From Bacteroidia bacterium (GTDB taxonomy: Bacteria; Bacteroidota; Bacteroidia; Chitinophagales; JAUHXS01): 64,000 nt of DNA. Under the pieces are notes generated by a model, which saw only the letters and a list, made by a program, of their open reading frames with translations, made no database searches and was not told the DNA's origin. Positions 63,811 through 64,000 of the stretch are shown here, piece by piece; positions within the stretch are counted from its first letter, which is position 1; the number at the start of each line of letters is the position of its first letter. The position numbers were made by a program, and so were the translations under genes. The stretch is taken from NCBI GenBank assembly GCA_030426955.1, contig JAUHXS010000004.1, forward strand, positions 270,142 to 334,141, written 5' to 3'.

Positions 63811-64000
63811 AGCAGATGTCAATACATTGAATAAGCTATCTGATCGAACCTATAGTATACCAATTTCTTTAGGTTAACGTGAGTTCGGTTTAAGCAGCAA
63901 TTAAAAGTTGATTATCATTAGGGATAAAATCAATATTAAGCGAAGGTTTTTTAGGAAAAAAGCAGTAAGCAGTTAACGCACCAAGAATATTGATTAGAAA

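Noticed and set aside
63811..64000. Gene start at the window end
   Set aside because: Stops occur in all frames and no motif is recognisable; only a short repeat-like GCAGTAAGCAG was seen.

Overview
The window is AT-rich, gene-dense chromosome of a member of the Bacteroidota, most likely Flavobacteriales. The indicators are four large secreted proteins with type IX secretion (T9SS) C-terminal domains (two type A, two CHU_C/type B), a fused ccoN-ccoO cytochrome cbb3 oxidase gene, an IPExxxVDY-family gene overlapping pyruvate kinase, a short RpoD-like sigma factor, and promoters of the TTG-N19/21-TAnnTTTG type. No rRNA, tRNA, CRISPR array, insertion sequence, integrase or prophage gene was recognised.

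Layout. 1-3.5 kb: 3' part of an ABC-F ATPase, an LpxL/HtrB-type acyltransferase and a fatty acid desaturase (ribosome and envelope lipid functions). 3.6-6.5 kb: a secreted ELWxxxG-repeat protein. 6.5-15.8 kb: a complete cbb3 oxidase locus (CBS protein, ccoI, ccoS, ccoNO, ccoQ, a small membrane protein, ccoP, ccoG, ccoH, a SafE/TauE-like protein), with three near-identical CRP/FNR-style palindromes ahead of its two halves. 15.8-21.2 kb, minus strand: a GH3/serine hydrolase fusion and a TPR-PD40-SPOR envelope protein resembling PorE. 21.4-27.9 kb: lysS, pyk, an IPExxxVDY protein, acpP, fabF, rnc and an outer membrane barrel. 28-34.2 kb: two paralogous T9SS type B repeat proteins with a DEAD-box helicase between them. 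34.3-35.8 kb: purH.

35.9-41.2 kb looks like an accessory segment. It carries an ECF sigma factor, its anti-sigma factor, a DUF4097-like protein, an outer membrane protein, TM2 and DUF2752 proteins and lipoproteins, and it ends in a second, diverged copy of the last 108 bases of purH. The sigma operon and a neighbouring frameshifted lipoprotein gene share a 33-bp promoter block placed at exactly the same distance from their start codons, which suggests an autoregulated envelope-response system. A DUF4143 ATPase and a triple 32-bp repeat follow.

42.6-58.5 kb: a large DUF3352-like protein, DUF423 protein, M32 carboxypeptidase, thiL, a 1811-residue LamG-repeat T9SS protein, then a probable gcvH-vanZ-tonB-TPR-DUF4286 operon and a lipoprotein. 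58.6-59 kb holds a candidate structured RNA next to a DUF3800 gene remnant. 59.3-63.8 kb is a stress/RNA-metabolism cluster: a DEAD-box helicase with a DEFD motif, an RRM protein, a divergent RpoD-like sigma factor, an AraC-type regulator, a 62-residue protein and a tandem universal stress protein.

Several genes have no ATG, and two (rnc and a vanZ-like gene) show no ATG, GTG or TTG at a sensible place, so their starts are uncertain. All functional calls come from motifs recognised by eye; no database search was possible.
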